From NCBI RefSeq assembly GCF_001014975.1, contig NZ_BBXA01000013.1:558001-622000 (forward strand): DNA of 64,000 nt, written 5' to 3'. How positions within the stretch are numbered: position 1 is the stretch's first letter; each line of letters begins with the position of its first letter. The translations under genes and the position numbers were made by a program. Below the pieces are notes generated by a model. The model ran no database searches, was not told the origin of the DNA, and was given only the letters and a program-made list of their open reading frames with translations. This DNA comes from Novosphingobium sp. MD-1 (GTDB lineage Bacteria > Pseudomonadota > Alphaproteobacteria > Sphingomonadales > Sphingomonadaceae). Positions 26,319 through 36,544 of this stretch are shown one piece after another.

Positions 26319-27142
26319 TGGCCGACCATCTTTCCCGCCGCCAAGCCATGGCCGGTGGCGCCGCGGTGCTGGCCGCGCTGGCTGTGCCGCAGCCCGCCTT
26401 CGCGACCGGCGCGATCAAGCACTACATCCTGATCGAGCTGATGCCAGGAGCCGATCAACTGGCGCTCGACCGCTGGTACATGACCTTTCACGCGCCCCAG
26501 GTGCGGCGGGCCTATCAGGCTTGGCAGCGCGATTACCTCTCGTTTCGCGCCTATCTGCCGCCGGAAGAAGCCGTGCGTCGCTTCCATGTCGCGTTCGGGC
26601 GCATGACCGAAATCCACTTCGACAGCATCGACGATTTTCGAGAAAGCCGCCGCAACGGTCTCTATGGCGGCGATCTCGCCTCGTTCACCCCGCCGCCGGG
26701 GGGCTGGGCCGGCAACCGGCTGTTCCGCAGCACCACCGCGACGATCCCGGTCAATCCGGACACGCTTTACCTGTCGAAACCCACCCCGCCCAGGGACATG
26801 CCCTACCTGCGCTGGATCGTGTTCCTGCGCTATCCGACCAATGTTCCGACGGCAGACGCGGATGCCTGGTTCGACAAAGTCGCCGCGCCGGAAATCGTGG
26901 CGCGGCCGGGTCTGCGGCGGTTCGGCCTGTACCGCGCGGTCAGCGAACGGTCGGAATATCCCCGCGTGATGGAGCTGTGGTTCGACAGCTATGCCGACTG
27001 GCGTGCCGCGTTCCTCGATCCCGAACTCCGGTTCACGCCACCGCCGTGGGGCGGCGCGTTCCCGTTCGCCGACACGCTTTCCATGTTCGTCGGGGAAAAT
27101 CCCGACATCGATTTCATTCATGACGATCGGGTAGTGCCTTGA
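26315..27142 (+). CDS. Tat-exported EthD-like protein of unknown function
   Basis: A 275-residue protein beginning at an ATG that overlaps the dehydrogenase stop (ATGA), with AAGGAA just upstream. The leader LSRRQAMAGGAAVLAALAVPQPAFA is a clear Tat signal. The mature part looks like two ferredoxin-like alpha/beta repeats (HYILIELMPGADQLALDRWYMTFHAPQV and LRWIVFLRYPTNVPTADADAWFDKVAAPEIV), which resembles the EthD or stress-responsive dimeric-barrel fold. I recognise no active site. Such small barrels often assist oxygenases or bind aromatic or hydrophobic ligands. Its position between a quinoprotein and an acyl-CoA ligase implies a periplasmic step in the same pathway. Confidence 0.6.
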   Translation: MMADHLSRRQAMAGGAAVLAALAVPQPAFATGAIKHYILIELMPGADQLALDRWYMTFHAPQVRRAYQAWQRDYLSFRAYLPPEEAVRRFHVAFGRMTEIHFDSIDDFRESRRNGLYGGDLASFTPPPGGWAGNRLFRSTTATIPVNPDTLYLSKPTPPRDMPYLRWIVFLRYPTNVPTADADAWFDKVAAPEIVARPGLRRFGLYRAVSERSEYPRVMELWFDSYADWRAAFLDPELRFTPPPWGGAFPFADTLSMFVGENPDIDFIHDDRVVP

Positions 27143-28713
27143 ATACCTTTGCCGCCGATGCTGTTTCCCATGAGAGCGAAAGCCACCTTCTCGATGATCT
27201 GCTGCGCCGTATCGCGGCCAGGCATCCACACGCGCCGGCGCTTGGAGAACGCGAGACGGCAATCGATTTCGCCACGCTCGACGGGCGCGTTCACCGCGTC
27301 GCCAACGGTCTCGTCGCTTCCGGCAGCGCGGGCGACCGTATCGCCATCGTCGGGCGCAATTCGGCGCAACAAGTCGAGCTGTTGCTGGGCATCGCCCGCG
27401 CCGGGCAAGTGGCCCTGCCCGTCAACTGGCGCCTCGCCGCGCCGGAAATCCGTTATATCCTCGGCCATTCCCGCGCGACGCGCGTCTTCGCGGACCGGGA
27501 GTTCGCCGGCATCGTGGCGCAGGCGATGGAGGGAAGGCCGGTGCCGCTCATCGTGCTCGACGAGGCGGGGGCGGAGGGTTTCGCGGCCTGGCGTGACCGC
27601 CAGCCGGACACGCCGGTCGAGCGCTCGGGAAGCGCCGAAGACGTGGTGCTCCAGATGTACACCAGCGGCACCACCGGACTGCCGAAGGGCGTGATGCTCA
27701 CCAACGCGAGCGTCATGGCCTCGATCGCCCTGTTCAGCCGCCCGCCGCTCGATCTCGACACGTCCGACGTGATCTATGCCCCCGCTCCGATGTTCCACAT
27801 CACCGGGATCGGCCCGGTGCTGCGATCGGTCCAGTCGGGTGCGCGGCTGGTGCTGGCCAGCCAGTTCGTGCCGGACGAGGCGGTGCGCGTGATGGCCCGC
27901 GAAGGCGTCACCTATACCACGCTCGCCCCCGCGATGATCCAGGCCTGCCTTGCCGCGCCATCGTTCCGCGACACCGCGCCCACCGCGTTGCGCATGATCG
28001 TCTATGGTGGCTCGCCCATTGCCGAATCCGTCCTGCGCGAAGCGCGCGAGCGGATGGGGTGCGCTTTCGCGCAATGCTACGGCCTGACGGAAACCACCGG
28101 CCCGGTCACGCTGCTGACGCCGGAGGACCATGCGCCGGGCGCGCAGCGTCTGCTGTCGTGCGGGCGCGCGGCCGACGGAATCGAAATCGCGGTGACCGAC
28201 ACGAACGGCGCACCCATGGCTGCCGGAGAGACGGGCGAGATCGTGGTGCGCGGAGACATCGTCATGTCGGGCTACGCCGATGACCCCGAGGCCACCACGC
28301 AGACGATCCGCGCGGGATGGCTGAAAACGGGCGACGCCGGTTACCTGGACGAGGAAGGCTATCTCTTCATCCGTGATCGCGTGAAGGACATGATCGTTTC
28401 CGGCGGCGAAAACGTCTATCCGGTGGAAGTCGAGAACGCACTGCTCGATCATCCCGCCATCGCGGACGCGGCCGTCATCGGCGTGCCCGATCCGCGCTGG
28501 GGTGAGGCCGTGCTGGCGATGATCGTGCCCGCCTTCGGACATGCCCTGACCACGGACGAGGTTACCGCCTTCTGCCGCGACCGGATCGCCGGATACAAAT
28601 GTCCGCGGGAATTCCGTTTCATCGACATGGTGCCACGCAACGCCGCCGGCAAGATTTTGCGTCGCGAGTTGCGCGCGCCCTTCTGGGAAGGCCGGGAAAG
28701 ACAGGTAGGATGA
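27139..28713 (+). CDS. AMP-forming acyl-CoA synthetase
   Basis: A 524-residue member of the acyl/aryl-CoA ligase (ANL) family. The start is the TTG at 27139, overlapping the previous stop as TTGA; there is no good ribosome site, so translation is likely coupled. The AMP-binding motif MYTSGTTGLPKGVML lies near residue 175, the YGLTETTG motif near 315, the A5/A8 region GDAGYLDEEGYLFIRDRVKDMI near 400, and the C-terminal catalytic lysine region PRNAAGKILRREL near 505. It activates a carboxylic acid in the cytoplasm. Sequence does not separate a fatty from an aromatic substrate. It follows a periplasmic oxidation step, which would supply the acid. Confidence 0.9.
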   Translation: MNTFAADAVSHESESHLLDDLLRRIAARHPHAPALGERETAIDFATLDGRVHRVANGLVASGSAGDRIAIVGRNSAQQVELLLGIARAGQVALPVNWRLAAPEIRYILGHSRATRVFADREFAGIVAQAMEGRPVPLIVLDEAGAEGFAAWRDRQPDTPVERSGSAEDVVLQMYTSGTTGLPKGVMLTNASVMASIALFSRPPLDLDTSDVIYAPAPMFHITGIGPVLRSVQSGARLVLASQFVPDEAVRVMAREGVTYTTLAPAMIQACLAAPSFRDTAPTALRMIVYGGSPIAESVLREARERMGCAFAQCYGLTETTGPVTLLTPEDHAPGAQRLLSCGRAADGIEIAVTDTNGAPMAAGETGEIVVRGDIVMSGYADDPEATTQTIRAGWLKTGDAGYLDEEGYLFIRDRVKDMIVSGGENVYPVEVENALLDHPAIADAAVIGVPDPRWGEAVLAMIVPAFGHALTTDEVTAFCRDRIAGYKCPREFRFIDMVPRNAAGKILRRELRAPFWEGRERQVG

Positions 28714-28788
28714 AAAACGGCGATGACGTCCGTCAAAACTTCCCGCTCGAAGCGGCGGGCACACGGTAATCGGGAAAGGATACAGGCC

Positions 28789-30156
28789 ATGATTTCAGAC
28801 GGTACTTCACGTTCCCTGCCGCTCACCCGCCGCGCCTTGCTGGGTACGGCGGGCGCTCTGTCGTTCGGCGCGGCGCTACCGGCACGCCTGCTTGCGGCCG
28901 ACGATCCCGATGCCGGCATTCGCGCCGCGTTCTATTATGCCTTCACGCTGTATGAGTTCGCGCGAAACGAACAGGCGCTGGCCCGATGTGTCGGCGCGCC
29001 CGGCACACTCAACACCATCGTCCGGCGTTCGCAGCTGTCCGACTGGCGTTCCCGCAACGTGACCGCGCCCAACAACGACACGATCTATTCTTCCTGCCTG
29101 CTCGACCTGTCGGGTGGTCCGATGGAACTGGCAGCGCCCACCGTGCGCGATCGCTATCTGTCCATCGCCTTCATGAACGCGTTTACCGACAACTTCGCCT
29201 ATGTGGGCACGCGCGCGACCAACGGGAACGGCGGCCGCTTCTGGATCGCGGGACCGGAATGGCAGGGTACCGCTCCCGACGGCGTGCAGCTGTTCCGGTC
29301 CAGCACGAACGATGTCTGGATGCTGGCGCGCATTCTTGTCGACGGGCCTGGCGATCTTCCCGCCGCAGAGGCCGTACAGCAACAGATCACCATATCGGCC
29401 CCGGCGGGTCGCCAACCGCCGCGTGGCTTTACGGTCGCGGCCCAGCCGCAGGCGAACGATGCCGCCAATTTCCTTGCGGTCGTCAACGAGCTGATCCGCC
29501 GTTCGCCGGGACGCAGGGGGGAACTCGCGCGCGCCGGACAGTTCGCCGCCTGGGGCATCGGCACTGAAAAGCAACCCTCCCCTGCCCTGCTCGCAGAATG
29601 GACACGTTTCCTGCCGATCGGGATCAAGGACCTGCGCGAAGGATTCCTGTTCCGTGATCTGGTCGTCAACGGGTGGAGCTACCAGCCCCGCGGCGTCGGC
29701 AATTTCGGCAGCAACGACCGTCTTCGGTCGCTTGTGGCGCTGGGTGGGATCGCGGCGCTCGGGGAACAGGAAGCGATGTACTTTCATGCCAACTTCGATG
29801 CGCACGGCGCACGTCTGTCGGGCCAGAACGCTTATCGCTGGAGAGTGCCGCCCGGCGGCGTTCCGGCCAAGGCGTTCTGGTCGCTGACGATGTACGACGC
29901 GCAGCCGGACGGCCGCTACTACCTCGTGGAGAATCCGATCGGGCGCTATTCGATCGGCGACCGCACGCCCGATCTCGTGCGCGAGCCGGACGGCAGCACG
30001 GTGATCTGCATCCAGCGCGAACGCCCCGAGGGTCGCCTTGCCGCGAACTGGCTGCCGGCCCCCGCCGGCCCCATGCGGCTTGCGCTGCGCGCCTATCTGC
30101 CGAAAGACGAGCTGATCGATCGCAAATGGCGAGTGCCGCCGCTCGAACAAGTCTGA
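28789..30156 (+). CDS. Tat-exported DUF1254/DUF1214 protein
   Basis: About 455 residues. The ATG at 28789 follows GGAAAGGA and gives the Tat leader LTRRALLGTAGALSFGAALPARLLA; the open frame further upstream is not needed. The first half is DUF1254 (YYAFTLYEFARNEQALAR, followed by TAPNNDTIYSSCLLDLSGGPMELAAP), the second half DUF1214 (FHANFDAHGARLSGQNAYRWRVPPGGVPAKAFWSLTMYD, ENPIGRYSIGDRTPDL). These two domains nearly always occur together in exported proteins of unknown function that cluster with degradation genes. It begins 75 bp after the ligase stop and is probably the last gene of this operon. Convergent with the M28-like gene, 3 bp apart. Confidence 0.85.
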   Translation: MISDGTSRSLPLTRRALLGTAGALSFGAALPARLLAADDPDAGIRAAFYYAFTLYEFARNEQALARCVGAPGTLNTIVRRSQLSDWRSRNVTAPNNDTIYSSCLLDLSGGPMELAAPTVRDRYLSIAFMNAFTDNFAYVGTRATNGNGGRFWIAGPEWQGTAPDGVQLFRSSTNDVWMLARILVDGPGDLPAAEAVQQQITISAPAGRQPPRGFTVAAQPQANDAANFLAVVNELIRRSPGRRGELARAGQFAAWGIGTEKQPSPALLAEWTRFLPIGIKDLREGFLFRDLVVNGWSYQPRGVGNFGSNDRLRSLVALGGIAALGEQEAMYFHANFDAHGARLSGQNAYRWRVPPGGVPAKAFWSLTMYDAQPDGRYYLVENPIGRYSIGDRTPDLVREPDGSTVICIQRERPEGRLAANWLPAPAGPMRLALRAYLPKDELIDRKWRVPPLEQV

Positions 30157-30159
30157 TCG

Positions 30160-31458
30160 TCAGGCCGTCGCGCCGAGAATCAATGCCTTGCAGGCCGCGA
30201 TCACCGGCGCAACGAAATCGGGCGACACGCAACGCGCATCGTCGCCTTCGACGTGATGGTAACGGTGTGCGCCGAAGATACCGGCCACGCGCCGGTGCCC
30301 CGCCGCAAGGATCGTCGAAAGCTCGCCGGCCGCGCCGGCACTCGCCGGATACGCCATTTCAAGGCCGGGCAGCCCCGCGAACGCCCGCTTCGCCAAGGGC
30401 AGGAGGTCAGCGCCAACCGCCAGGAATCGCTGCGGGTCCGCGCTGGGCAGCGGCAGCAGCCGCCCTCCGCCCGGTTCATGCCAGTCGCGCGCGGCGACAT
30501 TGGCGCCAAGATGCAGCCACAGCGCCGTGCGTTTCGGCAGCGGAGCAAGCGCGTCGAGCGCATGTTCCGATCCGAGGTTTTCGTACTCGTGCCCGCTGTT
30601 GCACAGGAACAGGAGATCGTGCCGCGGCAGGGCGGCGCCAGCCCAGCGCGCCAGCGCCAGCCACGTGACGAGGCCGGGACCACGTTCTCCGGCGCAGGTC
30701 GTCCAGCCTGAACGCGGTGTGGACACGACCAGCGTTCCCGCGCCGCCGCGCCGCCATCGGCCAGCGATATTGAACGCCTCTCGGCGACCGGCATCCCCGT
30801 CGAGGAAAAGCGTGGCGACCTCCCCTGCCTGCGCCAGCGCGCGAAACGGTGCAGCCGCCCTGGGTGCAAGGACGGCGGCAGGAACATCGACCATGGCCTT
30901 GTTCCCGTCCGCATTGAGCGCGATGGCCTCTCCGGTGGGGCCATTGGTCACCAACAGAACCGCGGCGGCACCGGCTGCAGCGACGGCGCGTAACGTCTCG
31001 GCGACCGGCCGTGCCAGCGCGCTCGACCATCGCGCATAGGGCAGTTCAACCATGACGATCACACCGGACAGGCCCGATGCCGGCACCAATCCGGGCTCCA
31101 CGCGCACCAGCTTTCCGGTCTGCCCGGCCCCGCCCGTCGGCGTGACGATGGCAAATGGCAGCACCGCCGCCCGCGCCGCGCCGCTCACCAGTTCCGTGCG
31201 CCGCGGGGAGAAGAACGGTACGCTGAACGCCTGCCGTTCGGTCTGCGCGCCGGCCTGTTTCAATTGCTGCTCGATCCACGCGCCGCAGGCGGTATCGCCG
31301 GGGCCTCCCGACGCCTTGTTGCCAAAGCCGACGTAGCGGTCGAGGTCCGCTGCGATGGCATCCCGGGTCGGTCCGGCCGGATGTGCCTGGGCAGCAATAG
31401 GCAGGGCCGGCGTGAGCGCCATGGCCTTGATGATGGACCTGCGGGTGGAGCGTGTCAT
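30160..31458 (-). CDS. Tat-exported M28-like peptidase with altered metal site
   Basis: A 432-residue protein with Tat leader STRRSIIKAMALTPALPIAAQA. It has the layout of M28 aminopeptidases: an N-terminal substrate lid, an inserted protease-associated (PA) domain (PLPFAIVTP... VEPGLVPASGLSGVIVMVELPYARW), and the catalytic alpha/beta domain. However, the first zinc motif (normally HxD) reads STPRSGW, the bridging aspartate region reads CAGERGPGL, and only a later SGHEYENLGSEH holds a possible histidine/glutamate pair. It may therefore not be a normal di-zinc peptidase. It is part of a peptide-use locus with Lrp, M19 and M14 genes on the same strand. Confidence 0.6.
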   Translation of the reverse strand: MTRSTRRSIIKAMALTPALPIAAQAHPAGPTRDAIAADLDRYVGFGNKASGGPGDTACGAWIEQQLKQAGAQTERQAFSVPFFSPRRTELVSGAARAAVLPFAIVTPTGGAGQTGKLVRVEPGLVPASGLSGVIVMVELPYARWSSALARPVAETLRAVAAAGAAAVLLVTNGPTGEAIALNADGNKAMVDVPAAVLAPRAAAPFRALAQAGEVATLFLDGDAGRREAFNIAGRWRRGGAGTLVVSTPRSGWTTCAGERGPGLVTWLALARWAGAALPRHDLLFLCNSGHEYENLGSEHALDALAPLPKRTALWLHLGANVAARDWHEPGGGRLLPLPSADPQRFLAVGADLLPLAKRAFAGLPGLEMAYPASAGAAGELSTILAAGHRRVAGIFGAHRYHHVEGDDARCVSPDFVAPVIAACKALILGATA

Positions 31459-31515
31459 GGTGCGGGTGCAGAGCCTGATCGTTCGAGCCGGAAGCCTAGC
31501 CGGCTAGCGCGAAAC

Positions 31516-31992
31516 TCAGCAGAAATCGAGCGGCAGGGCGGTCGTTTTCTTGAGCTGCTTCATCACGATGAACGTGCGGACGTTGTCAATCTCCTCCCCG
31601 ATCAGGAGCTTCGCCGAGAGGAACTCGCTGTAGCTTTCCAGATCGTGGGTATAGACCCGCAGCATGAAGTCCATCTCCCCCGTGGTGTAATCGCACGAGA
31701 TCACTTCGGGCAGCGCTTCGATCCGCGCGCGGAACAGGCGCTCGGCCTCGCCAGTCTGCGAGCGCAGCTTCACCGCGATATAGGCGGAAATGCCCAGATT
31801 GAGCTTTGCCGGATCGAGGATCGCGGCGGTGCGTTCGATAAAGCCCTGTTCGCGCAGGCGATGCAACCGCCGCGAACATTGCGAGGGCGAGAGGTGAACG
31901 AGCGTGCTCAGTTCGCCCGGCCCCAGATCGCCGCGAATCTGGATGTGCTGCAGGATCTTGCGATCGAACCTGTCCAGCCGTTCCTGCGTCAT
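31516..31992 (-). CDS. Lrp/AsnC family transcriptional regulator
   Basis: A 158-residue regulator. ATGs at 31995 and 31992 are adjacent; AGGAG is better spaced from 31992. The N-terminal helix-turn-helix is LDRFDRKILQHIQIRGDLGPGELSTLVHLSPSQCSRRLHRLREQGFIERTAAILD and the C-terminal part is the AsnC ligand-binding (RAM) domain, including VISCDYTTGEMDFMLRVYTHDLESY. The family forms octamers that sense amino acids. Its neighbours are exported peptidases, so amino acids or short peptides released by them are the likely signal (inference). Gaps on both sides are short (57 and 66 bp). Confidence 0.9.
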   Translation of the reverse strand: MTQERLDRFDRKILQHIQIRGDLGPGELSTLVHLSPSQCSRRLHRLREQGFIERTAAILDPAKLNLGISAYIAVKLRSQTGEAERLFRARIEALPEVISCDYTTGEMDFMLRVYTHDLESYSEFLSAKLLIGEEIDNVRTFIVMKQLKKTTALPLDFC

Positions 31993-32058
31993 CATATACT
32001 CCTGCCTGCCGCCTCCCGTGCCCAGAGGGCGGCCCTCTCCCGGATCACCAACGGCTTG

Positions 32059-33201
32059 TCACCCGGGCCAGACTTCGCGGAACAATCGATCGAAATTGCC
32101 GCCGATGACCTTTTCGACCACACGGTCCGGATAGCCGGCCGCGGTGAGATCGGCCGCGATCATCTCCAGCCGGCGCGGGGCGTTGAGATCGGGCACGGTC
32201 ACCGGGCTGTCCGCCTCGCCCGGCGCCCCTATCCCCGCCTTCTGCCGCGCCTCGGCTGTCTGGCGGACGATGTCCATGTAGGCGGGCGAAATGTCCACCG
32301 GGGTAATGCTCTGGTCGCTGCCGATCCCGACATGATCCTCGCCGCAGGTATCCAGCGCGTGGCGCAAATGCCGGCGGAACAGCGCGCGGGAGGCCGCCAC
32401 CGGATCGCGGCCGAGGAACGGCATCAGGTAGAGGCCCACCACGCCACCCCGGTCGGCCACCGCGCGGAACGCCGTGTCGGGCAGATTGCGCTGGCTGTCG
32501 AACACCGCGCGGGCGCCGGTGTGCGAGATCGTGATCGGCCGCGAGGAAGCTTGCGCCGCCTGAATCGCAGTGGAGGGATTGGCATGGCCGACATCGACCA
32601 GCACGCCCAGACTGTTCATGCGCGCCACTGCCTCGCGCCCCAGATCGGTCAGTCCTTCACTTTCCGGAAGCGAACTGCCCGCGCCGAGCGCATTGCGATC
32701 GTTGTAGGTCAGCTGCATGATCTTGACCGACATGGCGGCAAAGGCATCGATCAGGCCAAGATCGGTGCCGATCATGCCCATGCCCTGAAAGCCGAAGATC
32801 ACGCCCAGCTTCCCCTCGCGCTTGGCCCGCGCGATATCGGCATGGTGGCGCACCAGCGTCAGGTAATCGGGATGACGCGCGATCTGGTCCAGCCAGAAGC
32901 CGATCTCCTTGACCGTCTCCGCCAGGCTGCCCGGCTTGCCCACGGTCAGGTTGATCGCGGTCATGCCGGAAGCGCGGACATTCTCCAGTTGCGAGGGCGT
33001 GAGCGGACCCGGCTTGGGGTAGGGTACGTTCCAGGTATTCGGCGAGGCCAGCGCGTCGATGACGATGGCGCGGCGGTAAAGCGCGCCGATCGCGGGGGGA
33101 ACGCCGTTCGCCGCAGGCGCTGCGCTCGCCGTTCCGCCGGTGCCCGCGGCCAGCGTCGCCAGCATGCCCAGCGAAAAAGCGCGGCGATCCACCCCCGGCA
33201 T
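32059..33201 (-). CDS. Tat-exported M19 dipeptidase-like protein lacking part of the metal site
   Basis: A 380-residue protein with Tat-type leader VDRRAFSLGMLATLAAG. It belongs to the membrane dipeptidase (M19) family in overall sequence: VDVGHANPS (H206), ITISHTGARAVFDSQRNLPD (H227) and HVGIGSDQ (D296) are all kept. But the N-terminal zinc motif DGHND is replaced by DALAS (residues 49-53), and the bridging glutamate (usual AxEG) is Q139 in FGFQGMG. So three of the usual ligands are missing and a binuclear zinc site is unlikely. It could be a mononuclear enzyme or a non-catalytic relative. It starts 4 bp after the M14 stop and is co-transcribed with it. Confidence 0.75.
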   Translation of the reverse strand: MPGVDRRAFSLGMLATLAAGTGGTASAAPAANGVPPAIGALYRRAIVIDALASPNTWNVPYPKPGPLTPSQLENVRASGMTAINLTVGKPGSLAETVKEIGFWLDQIARHPDYLTLVRHHADIARAKREGKLGVIFGFQGMGMIGTDLGLIDAFAAMSVKIMQLTYNDRNALGAGSSLPESEGLTDLGREAVARMNSLGVLVDVGHANPSTAIQAAQASSRPITISHTGARAVFDSQRNLPDTAFRAVADRGGVVGLYLMPFLGRDPVAASRALFRRHLRHALDTCGEDHVGIGSDQSITPVDISPAYMDIVRQTAEARQKAGIGAPGEADSPVTVPDLNAPRRLEMIAADLTAAGYPDRVVEKVIGGNFDRLFREVWPG

Positions 33202-33205
33202 TCCC

Positions 33206-35965
<2,760 letters not shown>

Positions 35966-36544
35966 ACGTGCTCCCCGAAAATGACGATTACCCGACGCGC
36001 CGGTCAGGCATGCTGAAACGCCTCACGCCACAGGCGCGAGGAAGAGAGGCTGGACAGTCCCTTTGAAAGGCGGCCAACCTTATCGGCGACCGGAACCGAC
36101 ACAACGCCTTTTCTTGCGCCGTGTGCGCGGATTGGCGAAGGATCATGCACGAGCGAAGCATTGTGCAGGCCGAAAATTCCACATTCGACGCGTTCCTCCA
36201 CCATCTTCCCCTATCGCGCAACCGTCGCGCAGCTTTCCCGCGCTTCATGCAATCCGCGTGCATTCTGCGAATCCGGCCCCTTGCATTCTTATTGACGAGA
36301 ACCCCCTCCTGTTTCACGCTCCCGGCCATAAGAACCTTTGGGGGCCGCGGCAGCGTGCATTTGCAACGTCGCGGAAAAATTGCGGGGAAACAAGGGAGTA
36401 GAATCTCCTCCTCTCATATGGGACTCCTGAAATCGGGCAGACAAGCCTGTCGATCGCATCCATTGCATCGGCATGGTGATTTGTCATACGGCGGCGCCTT
36501 CGCGCGTAGCCGCGTGATGAGGGAACAAGCAAAAGGGAGGTCAA
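35966..36544. other. divergent intergenic region between M14 peptidase and TonB receptor
   Basis: About 580 bp without a supported gene. It separates divergent transcription units and should carry both promoters. The part from 36230 to 36320 has a lower GC content and TTGACGAG at about 36291. The only strong signal is the AAAAGGGAGG ribosome site at 36529-36539 in front of the GTG start. The small open frames here have no family resemblance. Confidence 0.4.
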
